Shown piece after piece: positions 34,054 to 42,911 of a stretch of DNA of 64,000 nucleotides. Source of the stretch: Pedobacter boryungensis (GTDB taxonomy: Bacteria > Bacteroidota > Bacteroidia > Sphingobacteriales > Sphingobacteriaceae); contig NZ_JABMKV010000002.1 in NCBI RefSeq assembly GCF_013204825.1, positions 682,001-746,000 on the forward strand, read 5' to 3'. The position numbers and the translations under genes were made by a program. How positions within the stretch are numbered: position 1 is the stretch's first letter; every line of letters starts with the position of its first letter. The notes beneath the pieces were generated by a model. It was not told where the DNA came from and did no database searches. It saw nothing but the letters and a program-made list of their open reading frames with translations.

Positions 34054-35079
34054 TTACTGAGTTTCTTTAGGTTTATATTTGGCTTTGGTTAATATTTTTT
34101 GAGCGTCTGTTTCGGCCATTAATTGTTGTAGGGTGATAGTTGGATTTTCTGTCATGTACTTTCTTACAATTTGCCAACCTAGCCAAACGCCTAATTTTGG
34201 CGCTGATGATCTTTTTTCTCCTAAGCCAGGTGTAAATGGACCATCAGTTAAAAATGTTTGTATTTTTTGATTATCGCTTTGATACAATAAATCATTTTCT
34301 AAAAAGAAACCCCAAATGTTGCCTTCGTAATTTTTACACCATGCTAATTGTTTTCCTGTGTAGCCAATTTTAACTGTGTCGGCTGTGGTTTCTGGTAAAA
34401 TTTGATCCATGAAGTAGAGAATTTTACCGTTATAGATCATTTTTGCTAACAAGGTTTGATCTTCATCACGCTCTGGAAATAGTTCTTCCCTCGCATATAC
34501 TTCGGATACTCTGGGTACAATGTATTGTGGTTCAAATCTTCTGGATTGGTACATAGGAATGCTTTGTACAATAGCGCCGTAAAATTTACTGTCTCTGCCT
34601 AAAAACATATCTAAACCAATACTCATGTAATCATCGCCAGTTGTAATTTGGTATGCAAAGCCAGATAAATGAGAAATAAAGTGAGGAACTTTTGCTTTGG
34701 GATAATAATATTTGATGTACTTAAAACTCTGGGTCAAATCTTTTTCTACAGAATTTAAATTCGGATAAACGCTATCTACTTCATTATTTAAATCTGTATA
34801 AGCTTGATCTTTGTATAAACCCATTAAAACATCTTTTCCGGTTAAATTGGGATTTCCTACCATTCTGTGTATAAAATCATCATAAAAGAAACCGTATTTC
34901 TGCTTTAATAAATTATCGGTTTGTTGTACATCTTTATTTTTACCTCGATATAAGTCTTGATCAAACCGTTGTATTTTTATATCCAACTTGATGTTGCTGA
35001 TATCTGGTTTTTTATCCTGCTTGCAAGAAAAAATTAGCACTACACAGAGAAAAAATAGATAAATTTGTGCCGAAGGCAT
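34054..35079 (-). CDS. gldB: Gliding motility lipoprotein GldB
   Basis: 341 residues from the start chosen. The lipobox is IFSC (Cys19). The family body follows: IKIQRFDQDLY, KYGFFYDDFIHRMVG, YIKYYYPKAKVPHF, GFAYQITTGDDYMSIGLDMFLG and the late QIVRKYMTENP. GldB is essential for gliding in Flavobacterium, and related proteins occur in non-gliders. The ATG at 35079 is preferred because a TATATTTG -7 box at 35119-35126 would start transcription near 35113; ATGs at 35112 and 35160 are the alternatives, the last overlapping the divergent gene. Confidence 0.93.
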   Translation of the reverse strand: MPSAQIYLFFLCVVLIFSCKQDKKPDISNIKLDIKIQRFDQDLYRGKNKDVQQTDNLLKQKYGFFYDDFIHRMVGNPNLTGKDVLMGLYKDQAYTDLNNEVDSVYPNLNSVEKDLTQSFKYIKYYYPKAKVPHFISHLSGFAYQITTGDDYMSIGLDMFLGRDSKFYGAIVQSIPMYQSRRFEPQYIVPRVSEVYAREELFPERDEDQTLLAKMIYNGKILYFMDQILPETTADTVKIGYTGKQLAWCKNYEGNIWGFFLENDLLYQSDNQKIQTFLTDGPFTPGLGEKRSSAPKLGVWLGWQIVRKYMTENPTITLQQLMAETDAQKILTKAKYKPKETQ

Positions 35080-35118
35080 CCCTTTTGAAAGATGTTTTAC
35101 GTTATACCTCATGAATAA

Positions 35119-35126
35119 CAAATATA
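35119..35126 (-). promoter_or_regulatory. -7 promoter element (TATATTTG) of gldB
   Basis: An exact TAnnTTTG box on the minus strand, 40 bases upstream of the chosen gldB start and within the divergent gap with the beta-barrel gene. No -33 TTTG is visible at the usual distance. Confidence 0.45.
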
Positions 35127-35138
35127 ACCACAAGTAAC

Positions 35139-35810
35139 ATGAAAAAAACAGTAACCGCAATACTATTCCTATTTTTTACATTGAATCTTTATGCTCAACA
35201 AAATGCTGCACCTTATTATGGTTTTAGGCTTGGGTTAACTGCACATCCAAACTTTGGTTATATAAAGGCCGAAAATGGCAAAGGCAATGGTGTAAGTTTG
35301 GGTTTTTCGTACGGCTTAATTGGTGATTTTAATTTTGCTGAGAACTATAGCTTTTCTACCGGAATAACGATTACCACTATTAATGGAAAAAGCACAGAAA
35401 TAGATGCTTTACCTTATTATGCCAAGGTGAGTAGCACAACACCTGTAAGTTATGATTTGAAGTATAAAATGCAGTATGTTGAAGTTCCGTTAACTATTAA
35501 ATTAAAAACAGACAATATTGGTAATATCCGGTGGTTTGGTCAGTTTGGTTTATCGAATGATATCAAAATAGGTGCTAAACAAGATGCAGAATCAAATGGA
35601 ACTGAATTAGCAGACGATATAAATTCATCAGACTGGACACGATTTTACAGAGCAGGATTAATTATTGGCGGTGGTGCAGAATTTAATGTGAATGGCAAAA
35701 CTAGTATTATGACAGGAATTACGTTAAATAATGGTTTTACTAATATCTCGACTGGGAAAAACAATATCCGTAATCATTATGTTGCTTTAAATTTAGGCGT
35801 ATTCTTTTAG
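35139..35810 (+). CDS. Outer-membrane beta-barrel protein, PorT-like
   Basis: 223 residues. A signal peptide (about 1-20, ending in LYAQ) precedes alternating hydrophobic/polar strands typical of an eight-stranded barrel, such as YYGFRLGLTAHPNFGY, YSFSTGITITTI, YVEVPLTIKLKT and AGLIIGGGAEFNV, ending with the aromatic VALNLGVFF. The 'EVPL.IK' strand is typical of PorT/outer-membrane beta-barrel-domain proteins of Bacteroidota. It is divergent from gldB. No specific substrate can be inferred. Confidence 0.85.
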   Translation: MKKTVTAILFLFFTLNLYAQQNAAPYYGFRLGLTAHPNFGYIKAENGKGNGVSLGFSYGLIGDFNFAENYSFSTGITITTINGKSTEIDALPYYAKVSSTTPVSYDLKYKMQYVEVPLTIKLKTDNIGNIRWFGQFGLSNDIKIGAKQDAESNGTELADDINSSDWTRFYRAGLIIGGGAEFNVNGKTSIMTGITLNNGFTNISTGKNNIRNHYVALNLGVFF

Positions 35811-35834
35811 TAAATTACTCTACTTACATTATTA

Positions 35835-37475
35835 ATGAAAATAGCACTGGCACAACTTAATTATCACATTGGTAATTTTGAATTAAATACACAGCGAATT
35901 ATAGAAAATATAAATCTTGCAAAAGCTAAAGGCGCAGATCTGGTTGTGTTTGCGGAGTTGGCGATTTGCGGATATCCACCACGTGATTTTTTAGAGTTTA
36001 CGGACTTTATTTTATTGTGTGAAGAAGCTGCTCAGCAAGTAGCGAAACATTGTGTCGATATTGCTTGTATTATTGGCTTGCCTATTAAAAATGATATTTT
36101 AGAGGGCAAAGATTTATATAATGCCGCTTATTTTATTGAGAATGGAAAGGTAAAGGTAGTCACGAAAAAAGCCTTATTGCCAACGTATGATGTTTTTGAT
36201 GAATATCGTTATTTTGAACCAAACACTCAGTTTGAATGTATAGAGTTTAAAGGGAAAAAAATTGCATTAACTATTTGTGAGGATCTTTGGAACATAAATG
36301 ATAATCCATTGTATGTTTCTTGTCCGATGGATGAATTGATTAAGCAGTCGCCTGATGTGATGATTAATATTGCTGCGTCTCCATTTAATTATCGTCATGA
36401 TGAAGATCGAATTCAAGTATTAGCTGATAATGCTAGAAAGTATAATTTGCCTTTGTTTTATGTAAACCAGGTTGGTGCGCAAACGGAAATCATTTTTGAT
36501 GGAGGATCTTTAGTATTTGACGAAACTGGAGAAGTGAAAGCAGAAATGAAATATTTTGAAGAAGATCTTCAGGTATTTGATTTGGATGAAATACAAAATG
36601 TAAAGAATAAATATCCCGCAGCGGAAAGAGCGAGTGACATTAGCCAAATTCACGATGCGTTGATTATGGGAATTCAAGATTATTTTAAAAAATCGGGATT
36701 TAGCAAAGCAGTTTTAGGTCTTTCTGGTGGAATAGATTCTGCAATTGTTTGCGCATTAGCTTGTCGTGCTTTAGGAGCAGAAAATGTTATGGCTGTGTTA
36801 ATGCCGTCGAAATATTCATCAGATCATTCTATAAAAGATGCCTTAGATTTAGTAAATGCTACAGGTTGCAAACACGAAATTATAGCTATAAAAGAAGCCG
36901 CTACTGCATTTGATAGTATGTTGGCTAAGCCTTTTACAGGTTTGGAGCACAACTTAACGGAAGAAAATATTCAGGCACGTTGTCGTGGAATTGTATTAAT
37001 GGCCATGTCTAATAAATTTGGATATATTTTGCTTAATACCTCTAATAAAAGCGAGTGTGCAGTTGGTTATGGCACTTTATATGGAGATATGTGTGGTGCA
37101 ATTGGTGTAATTGGCGATGTGTACAAAACACAGATTTTTGAATTGGCACGCTATATCAATAAAGATGGGGAGGTTATTCCAGAGAATACGATTGTAAAAC
37201 CACCTTCGGCAGAATTAAGACCAGATCAGAAGGATTCTGATTCTTTGCCAGATTATGGTGTTCTTGACCAAATTCTATTTCAGCATATCGAATTACAGAA
37301 GGGCTCAAAAGCAATTATAGCGCAAGGTTTTGATGAAGCTCTAGTGCATAGGGTTCTTAAAATGGTAAATCAAGCAGAGTTTAAACGTTACCAAACACCA
37401 CCAATTTTAAGGGTTTCACCTAAAGCATTTGGCATGGGTAGAAGGATGCCTATTGTTGGAAAGTATATGGCTTAA
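35835..37475 (+). CDS. nadE: Glutamine-dependent NAD+ synthase
   Basis: 546 residues, two domains. The N-terminal nitrilase-type glutaminase has its triad Glu (FAELAICGYPPRD), Lys (KKALLPTYDVFDE) and Cys (ALTICEDLWN). The C-terminal ATP-pyrophosphatase domain has the P-loop LGLSGGIDSA and the TSNKSECAVGYGTLYGD stretch. Together they make NAD+ from nicotinate adenine dinucleotide with glutamine as nitrogen donor. Its stop overlaps the convergent lspA stop by four bases, with no terminator between. Confidence 0.97.
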   Translation: MKIALAQLNYHIGNFELNTQRIIENINLAKAKGADLVVFAELAICGYPPRDFLEFTDFILLCEEAAQQVAKHCVDIACIIGLPIKNDILEGKDLYNAAYFIENGKVKVVTKKALLPTYDVFDEYRYFEPNTQFECIEFKGKKIALTICEDLWNINDNPLYVSCPMDELIKQSPDVMINIAASPFNYRHDEDRIQVLADNARKYNLPLFYVNQVGAQTEIIFDGGSLVFDETGEVKAEMKYFEEDLQVFDLDEIQNVKNKYPAAERASDISQIHDALIMGIQDYFKKSGFSKAVLGLSGGIDSAIVCALACRALGAENVMAVLMPSKYSSDHSIKDALDLVNATGCKHEIIAIKEAATAFDSMLAKPFTGLEHNLTEENIQARCRGIVLMAMSNKFGYILLNTSNKSECAVGYGTLYGDMCGAIGVIGDVYKTQIFELARYINKDGEVIPENTIVKPPSAELRPDQKDSDSLPDYGVLDQILFQHIELQKGSKAIIAQGFDEALVHRVLKMVNQAEFKRYQTPPILRVSPKAFGMGRRMPIVGKYMA

Positions 37476-37975
37476 GTAGTTTGTTTAATTGTTTTCTTTT
37501 TTAGGGATTGGATAAATAATATGGCTATGCCAATCATGATAGATACATCGGCTAAATTGAAAATGCCAGTTCTGAAGATGCCAAAATCTATATGGAGAAA
37601 ATCTGTAACAGAGCCAAATACAATGCGATCATATACGTTGCCAATTCCACCGCCTATTAAAAAGCATAAGCCTATTTGCATTTCTCGTGATAAATTATTT
37701 TTATTAAGTAAATAAAATAAACCATAACCTAATACTAAAACTGGCAAAATGCTCAATAAAATAATGCGGACGGCTTCTGGTAAATTGTTTCCCGCACTTA
37801 AAAATGCACCAGTATTTTCTACTTTGGTTAAGATAAAATGATTTTTAATAATGCTGATATTCTCATCATAATCAATTTTCTGTCTTACAATACTTTTTGA
37901 AACTTGATCGCACCCAATATTTAATGCAACTATAGCTAAAAGCAAAATTAATCTTAGTGAGTTTTTCTTTTGCAT
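37472..37975 (-). CDS. lspA: Lipoprotein signal peptidase II, first paralogue
   Basis: 167 residues with four hydrophobic helices. The aspartyl protease residues are visible in GNVYDRI and FNLADVSI, and NTGAFLS is the conserved central motif. The enzyme cleaves diacylated prolipoproteins ahead of the lipobox cysteine. It lies 16 bases downstream of lnt, so two lipoprotein-maturation steps appear to be co-transcribed. A second copy is at 45230-45832. Oddly, its own N-terminus contains LNIGCDQ, like a lipobox, but this is the usual first helix. Confidence 0.93.
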   Translation of the reverse strand: MQKKNSLRLILLLAIVALNIGCDQVSKSIVRQKIDYDENISIIKNHFILTKVENTGAFLSAGNNLPEAVRIILLSILPVLVLGYGLFYLLNKNNLSREMQIGLCFLIGGGIGNVYDRIVFGSVTDFLHIDFGIFRTGIFNLADVSIMIGIAILFIQSLKKKTIKQTT

Positions 37976-37991
37976 GGTTATGCGGTAAGGT

Positions 37992-39611
37992 TTATTTTTT
38001 TACCCATTTTTTGTAAGGAATAACTAACGCCAATACAACTGCTAATACTGAAAATAATTTTGCTAATATATCTCCACTACTAACGTAAGTTGTTATCGAA
38101 TCGTTTAGATTGATATCAGCTTTTAAAGCAGCTCGCGTCCACCATTTAGATTGTTGAACTATATCGCCGCGTTGATTAATAAAACCAGAAATACCCGTGT
38201 TTGCGGAGCGAACAACCCATCTACGTGTTTCGATGGCTCTTAATTTTGCATATAATAGGTGTTGTTCCTTACCAGAAGTATTTCCCCACCATCCATCATT
38301 TGTAATTATAGCAATGAATTGAGCTCCATTTTTTACAGATTCACCGATCCAATTGCCCCAAATAGATTCGTAGCAAATTACAGGAGCAACGCCTATTCCG
38401 CTTTGCGAATAAAAAACTGCCGGGTGTGCTTGCCAGCCATATCCAGAGGTGCTGCCGCCTAAATTCTCGAACACTGGAGCCAAAAAAGAAAACACTTTAG
38501 GGAAAGGCATTTTCTCTACGCCAGGTACTAATTTAGATTTATGGTAAACATCGATTGTTGCAGAGTTTTCTATTTGTAAAGCAGAATTAAAACTATCATA
38601 ATACATTCCACTTTGAGTATGTTTTTTGGCTGAGATGGTCTCTTTGGTCGCGTACCATTTTACACTCTCAATTCCAGTTATAAGCGTTCCGTTTTTATAT
38701 TTACTTAAAAATTGTTGTGCTTGTAAAAAGTCTGGATTGCTTCGAATTTTATCTTCATCTATGTAATTAGAAATAGCAGTTTCTGGCCAAATAAAATACT
38801 CAGTGTTTACTTGTCCAACAGAATCTGATAAATGAATAAGCGTTTGTAGGTGTTTATCTGCAGCTGCTGTCTCGTATTTTTCATAAGGATCAATATTGGG
38901 TTGAACCACTACAACATTAACTGGAACTGATTTTTCTTTATAAGTTGAATAGGTATACAATGAAAATGCGATAGGTAATGCGATTATCAATGCCCAGCTT
39001 AAGGTTGGCTTTAGCTTACTACTATTATTTTTCCAGGCTTTGTAAGCTTCAAATGCTAAAATATTACTTACTAAAATCCACAATGAACCGCCGTACACGC
39101 CTGTGTATTCGTACCATTGCGCTAATTGATGCATACCTGCAAATCCATTACCTAATGTCATCCATGGAAAAGCTAAATCCCAACTTTGGTGTAAGAATTC
39201 CATGGCAATGTAAAAGGAAACTAATCCTACATATGCAACATTGGCACTCACTTTCGTTTTTAATTGATAATACAGCCAAAATGCAAAAGTCATTAATAAA
39301 GCTCCTAAACCATACGGAATAAGTGATACCAATAAAGAAATAACTGCGCCAATAAAACCAGTATTAGAAGCACTTATCGCATTATAAACCCAATAAATAC
39401 TCGCTGTATTCCACGTTAAAAAGGTCAAGCCAGCGGTTAAAAAAATGCGCTTGCCCGATTTAGATTGTTGCTGTTTTGCTATGTCATTTACGGCAATAAA
39501 CAAAGGTACCAAGCCGACAAGTAATAACGGAGCTAGCCAAATATGAGGTGGCCAGGCCAGCCATAATAGTAGTGCACTTAATAGGGCAAGTAGATAGTTT
39601 TTCTTTAACAT
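37992..39611 (-). CDS. lnt: Apolipoprotein N-acyltransferase
   Basis: 539 residues. Lnt adds the third acyl chain to the cysteine of lipoproteins at the inner membrane. About six N-terminal membrane helices precede a nitrilase-type domain with the triad Glu (FIWPETAIS), Lys (YHKSKLVPGVEKMPF) and Cys (PVICYESIWG). A final helix and a basic tail follow. I prefer the ATG at 39611; a TTG two codons upstream abuts the stop of the SHOCT gene. It is in a run with rsmI, the PH/SHOCT gene and lspA. Confidence 0.95.
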   Translation of the reverse strand: MLKKNYLLALLSALLLWLAWPPHIWLAPLLLVGLVPLFIAVNDIAKQQQSKSGKRIFLTAGLTFLTWNTASIYWVYNAISASNTGFIGAVISLLVSLIPYGLGALLMTFAFWLYYQLKTKVSANVAYVGLVSFYIAMEFLHQSWDLAFPWMTLGNGFAGMHQLAQWYEYTGVYGGSLWILVSNILAFEAYKAWKNNSSKLKPTLSWALIIALPIAFSLYTYSTYKEKSVPVNVVVVQPNIDPYEKYETAAADKHLQTLIHLSDSVGQVNTEYFIWPETAISNYIDEDKIRSNPDFLQAQQFLSKYKNGTLITGIESVKWYATKETISAKKHTQSGMYYDSFNSALQIENSATIDVYHKSKLVPGVEKMPFPKVFSFLAPVFENLGGSTSGYGWQAHPAVFYSQSGIGVAPVICYESIWGNWIGESVKNGAQFIAIITNDGWWGNTSGKEQHLLYAKLRAIETRRWVVRSANTGISGFINQRGDIVQQSKWWTRAALKADINLNDSITTYVSSGDILAKLFSVLAVVLALVIPYKKWVKK

Positions 39612-39617
39612 TGTCAA

Positions 39618-40262
39618 TTACAAACTATCTAAAATATTTGCCTTTTTACTTTCGTATTCTTCTTGGGTGATTAACTGTTTATCGTATAATGTTTTCAGTT
39701 TTCTCAGTTTCAAAGTCGTTTCATCTTCTGGTTCTTCAAGTTGTACTTGCGGAATTACAACTGCTTCCTCAATTTCGATTGGTGTTTCGAATGTGCTTTG
39801 AGGAGTTTGCGGTACATTGATAGAAGAAGCGGAAGCACGATTTTCTTCTAATTTTTGTTGTCTTGTTAATTCTTTAAATGCTTCCAATTGCTCATTTGCC
39901 GCTTGATGTAATTTTCTAGCCTGTATTTTAGGAATAAACTCAGTCACAATATTTTCACCATGCTGCGGCACGCAAATAAATTTAGAACCAAAAAATTCTT
40001 CCTTAAAAGAAACCTCTTTAATGTTTTTCCAAGAAATGTCTTTGAAATTCATCGTTAAACCTAAATTTCCAGGCTCACAATAAAAAATGCGTTTATTGCT
40101 AATTGCAATACTATCTGGCAACAAATTTACAGCAGGTTTTTTTTGTACTGCTAAGTATAAAAGTTCTTCTCCACTGGTTAACAAATCATTTAATTTCCCA
40201 ATTACTTTTTCTACAGCTTTTGGATCTTGTTCATCACTTAAAAATCTATCTATTGAAATCAT
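39618..40262 (-). CDS. Cytoplasmic PH-domain / SHOCT protein
   Basis: 214 residues. A bacterial PH-like domain occupies about residues 30-125 (YLAVQKKPAVNLLPDSIAISNKR, then FYCEPGNLGL and WKNIKEVSFKEEFFGSKF). A low-complexity acidic linker follows, and the C-terminus (LRKLKTLYDKQLITQEEYES) is a clear SHOCT motif. The function is unknown. Its start overlaps the rsmI stop as ATGA, and lnt begins just after its stop, so it is coupled on both sides. Confidence 0.85.
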   Translation of the reverse strand: MISIDRFLSDEQDPKAVEKVIGKLNDLLTSGEELLYLAVQKKPAVNLLPDSIAISNKRIFYCEPGNLGLTMNFKDISWKNIKEVSFKEEFFGSKFICVPQHGENIVTEFIPKIQARKLHQAANEQLEAFKELTRQQKLEENRASASSINVPQTPQSTFETPIEIEEAVVIPQVQLEEPEDETTLKLRKLKTLYDKQLITQEEYESKKANILDSL

Positions 40263-40987
40263 TCTTTATCTTTTTTATGGTATTTATTCTTGTTTTTTAT
40301 TCCTTTATCTTTTTCTACTTTCCCAGCAACACAAATTACGAATTCTCCTTTTAATATATTGTTTTCGAAATGTGATTTTATTTCTATAACGGTGCCACGA
40401 ACAGTTTCTTCGTAAATTTTGGTCAATTCTCTACTTACAGATGCCTGTCTATCTTCACCTAAAAACGCTGCAAATTCTTCTAATGTTTTTAATAATCGAT
40501 GCGGACTTTCATAAAAAATCATGGTTCGTTCTTCCTCAGCCAATAACTTCAAACGCGTTTGTCGCCCTTTCTTAACAGGAAGAAATCCTTCAAAAACAAA
40601 TTGATCGCTTGGTAAACCCGAATTAACTAAAGCTGGTACAAAGGCTGTCGCCCCAGGCAAACAATTCACTTCTATTTCGTTTTTTAATGCTTCTCTAACT
40701 AAGAAAAAACCAGGATCGGAAATTGCGGGAGTACCTGCATCAGATACTAGAGCTACATTTTTACCTTCTTTTAAAAATTTGATAATTTCAGATGTTGCTT
40801 TATGCTCATTATGCTGGTGATGAGAATATGCTTTTTTATCAATACCAAAATGTTTCAGCATTGGTGCACTTGTACGGGTGTCTTCGGCCAAAATTATATC
40901 TGCTTCTTTCAAAATACGGATAGCCCTAAAGGTCATGTCCTCTAAATTTCCGATTGGTGTTGGTACGAGATAAAGTTTGCCTTCCAT
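40259..40987 (-). CDS. rsmI: 16S rRNA (cytidine1402-2'-O)-methyltransferase
   Basis: 242 residues. RsmI methylates the ribose of C1402 in the 16S rRNA decoding centre. The tetrapyrrole-methylase fold is plain from LYLVPTPIGNLEDMTFRAI, ILAEDTRTS, NVALVSDAGTPAISDPGF and FEGFLPVKKGRQTR. A lysine-rich tail ends the protein. It heads the minus-strand run rsmI-SHOCT-lnt-lspA and is divergent from serS. Confidence 0.97.
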   Translation of the reverse strand: MEGKLYLVPTPIGNLEDMTFRAIRILKEADIILAEDTRTSAPMLKHFGIDKKAYSHHQHNEHKATSEIIKFLKEGKNVALVSDAGTPAISDPGFFLVREALKNEIEVNCLPGATAFVPALVNSGLPSDQFVFEGFLPVKKGRQTRLKLLAEEERTMIFYESPHRLLKTLEEFAAFLGEDRQASVSRELTKIYEETVRGTVIEIKSHFENNILKGEFVICVAGKVEKDKGIKNKNKYHKKDKE

Positions 40988-41004
40988 TTTTTTGTAATTT
41001 TTTT

Positions 41005-41070
41005 GGTTGCAGGTTACAGGTTATGTTTGAGTTGGAAAAACACACAACTCGTACTGATAACTCGTAACTC
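41005..41070. repeat. 7-bp-phased repeats in the rsmI-serS gap
   Basis: GGTTGCA, GGTTACA and GGTTATG run consecutively from 41005 to 41025. Complementary AACTC cores at 41046, 41059 and 41066 follow, the last two 7 bases apart. The halves could form an imperfect hairpin in the divergent rsmI-serS promoter region. Confidence 0.45.
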
Positions 41071-41074
41071 TTAT

Positions 41075-41082
41075 TATCTTTG
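41075..41082 (+). promoter_or_regulatory. -7 promoter element (TATCTTTG) of serS
   Basis: An exact TAnnTTTG box 16 bases before the serS ATG, implying a leader of about ten bases. No -33 TTTG is apparent at the usual 19-base spacing. Confidence 0.5.
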
Positions 41083-41097
41083 TGAAAAAATAAAATA

Positions 41098-42369
41098 ATG
41101 CTGCAAGTTAACTATATCCGCGAAAATAGAGAGAAAGTTTTAGAGCGCTTAAATGTGCGTAATTTTAAACAACCCGAATTGGTAGATCAAATCATTTTCA
41201 TTGATGAAGAACGTCGCCAAACTCAAAATTCGTTAGATAATCTTTCTGCAGCAGCAAATGCCGCCGCTAAACAAATTGGTGAATTAATGCGCTCTGGCAA
41301 AAAAGAAAAAGCGGAAGCGATAAAATCCCAAACTGCTTCTCAAAAAGAAAGTATTAAAACGCTTGGTGAAAAACTGACCGAACTAGAGCAAAATCAATTT
41401 AATTTACTTGTTCAATTACCTAATTTACCTCACGATTTGGTAAAACCTGGTACTACTCCAGAAGAAAATGAAGTAGTTTTAGTTCATGGTGAGCCAGCAA
41501 AATTACCTGTAGATGCAAAACCTCACTGGGAGTTGACGGCAAAATATGATATTATTGATTTTGAACTTGGTGTAAAAATAACTGGCGCAGGTTTCCCTGT
41601 TTATAAAGGAAAGGGAGCTCGTTTACAACGTGCTTTAATTAATTTTTTCTTAGATGAAGCTATTGCGGCTGGTTATAGAGAAATGCAAGTTCCTCATATG
41701 GTAAACGCAGCTTCTGGTTTTGGAACTGGTCAATTACCAGATAAAGAAGGACAAATGTATCATTCGACAGTTGATGATTTGTACTTAATACCAACAGCGG
41801 AAGTTCCAGTTACAAATTTATATCGTGATGTAATTTTAAAGGAAGAAGATTTACCAATTAAAAATACAGCTTATACGCCTTGTTTTAGAAGAGAGGCTGG
41901 TTCTTACGGTTCTCATGTACGTGGCCTAAATCGCTTGCATCAATTTGATAAAGTAGAATTGGTACAAGTTACTCACCCCGATAAATCTTACGAAACACTT
42001 GAAGAAATGAGTGCCTATGTTCAAGGGTTATTGCAAAAATTAGGATTACATTATCGTGTATTACGTTTGTGTGGCGGCGATATGGGTTTTGGTTCAGCTA
42101 TGACGTATGATATGGAAACATGGAGTGCTTCTCAAGAACGTTGGCTAGAAGTTTCTTCTGTTTCAAATGTGGAAACTTTCCAAAGTAACCGTTCAAAAAT
42201 CCGTTTTAAAGGTAAGGAAGGTAAAACTCAATTAGCGCACACCTTAAATGGAAGTGCTTTGGCTTTACCGAGAATTGTAGCCTCAATTTTAGAAAATTAT
42301 CAGACAGAAAAAGGTATCGTTATTCCAGAAATATTGAGAAAATATACCGGATTTGATATTATAGATTAA
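41098..42369 (+). CDS. serS: Seryl-tRNA synthetase
   Basis: 423 residues. It charges tRNA-Ser. The N-terminal long coiled-coil arm that grips the tRNA variable loop covers about residues 30-105. The class II catalytic core has motif 2 (PCFRREAGSYG...RGLNRLHQFDKVELV) and motif 3 (LNGSALALPRIVASILENYQ). The N-terminus MLQVNYIRENREKVLERL is typical. Length is normal. It is transcribed alone and ended by the hairpin at 42441-42472. Confidence 0.98.
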   Translation: MLQVNYIRENREKVLERLNVRNFKQPELVDQIIFIDEERRQTQNSLDNLSAAANAAAKQIGELMRSGKKEKAEAIKSQTASQKESIKTLGEKLTELEQNQFNLLVQLPNLPHDLVKPGTTPEENEVVLVHGEPAKLPVDAKPHWELTAKYDIIDFELGVKITGAGFPVYKGKGARLQRALINFFLDEAIAAGYREMQVPHMVNAASGFGTGQLPDKEGQMYHSTVDDLYLIPTAEVPVTNLYRDVILKEEDLPIKNTAYTPCFRREAGSYGSHVRGLNRLHQFDKVELVQVTHPDKSYETLEEMSAYVQGLLQKLGLHYRVLRLCGGDMGFGSAMTYDMETWSASQERWLEVSSVSNVETFQSNRSKIRFKGKEGKTQLAHTLNGSALALPRIVASILENYQTEKGIVIPEILRKYTGFDIID

Positions 42370-42400
42370 AATTATCGCATTACGTATAAGGGCATTGTAA

Positions 42401-42426
42401 GATTGCTTCGTGCCTCGCAATGACGA
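42401..42426. repeat. REP-like 26-mer
   Basis: Identical over 26 bases to the right-hand copy at 28990-29015 (core GCTTCGTGCCTCGCAATGAC). Here it stands as a single copy, 32 bases after the serS stop and just ahead of the terminator. Confidence 0.8.
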
Positions 42427-42440
42427 AACTGCTTAAAATG

Positions 42441-42472
42441 AAAAAGTCCCTCAATAAATCGGGGGACTTTTT
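42441..42472. terminator. Bidirectional terminator between serS and the 42497 gene
   Basis: AAAAAGTCCCTC (42441-42452) pairs with GGGGGACTTTTT (42461-42472), one G-U pair, loop AATAAATC. A-run and T-run flank the GC core, so it can act for both converging genes. Confidence 0.85.
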
Positions 42473-42496
42473 CTATATATAGGATTGTGTAAATTC

Positions 42497-42811
42497 TTAT
42501 AAAATTAAAATCAACAATAAAATGATGATGATAATTGCACCAACTGAAAGATAAACACCACCAGACATAGCACGAGCTTTATCTTTCATTTCTTTCAATT
42601 CTTTACGTAATTCTCTTTTCTCTGTTCTAGTTAAGTTAGATTTATCCATTTTGCGGATTTCTTCAACTCTGTTTACAATTTTTTCAAACTGTACTTTTTG
42701 TTCAGCAGTCATTTCTGCTTTTGGGTCTTTTTTGTTGTCAGCTGCCGAAGCAGTATTAGCACTAATTCCCAATGTGAAAATTAGAACAAGAGAGTAAATA
42801 AATTTTTTCAT
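42497..42811 (-). CDS. Small exported membrane protein of unknown function
   Basis: 104 residues. A signal peptide (about 1-23, ending SAADN) precedes a charged helical region with strong coiled-coil character (VQFEKIVNRVEEIRKM, LRKELKEMKDKARAM). A C-terminal membrane helix ends the protein (SVGAIIIIILLLILIL). Similar proteins are common in Bacteroidota, but the function is unknown. It is read alone on the minus strand. Confidence 0.78.
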   Translation of the reverse strand: MKKFIYSLVLIFTLGISANTASAADNKKDPKAEMTAEQKVQFEKIVNRVEEIRKMDKSNLTRTEKRELRKELKEMKDKARAMSGGVYLSVGAIIIIILLLILIL

Positions 42812-42849
42812 GTGATTTTGATTTAAAGGTTAATTAATTAGTAAGATAA

Positions 42850-42878
42850 CAAAAAACCTACCAATATGTTTGGTAGGT
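42850..42878 (-). terminator. Intrinsic terminator of the SIMPL-domain gene
   Basis: On the minus strand, ACCTACCAA and TTGGTAGGT pair around a five-base loop and are followed by a T-run (the A-run at 42851-42856 on the plus strand). It lies 34 bases beyond the SIMPL gene stop. Confidence 0.8.
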
Positions 42879-42911
42879 CTTAAAAACGCTATTAAATTTA
42901 AAAAAAATTAC

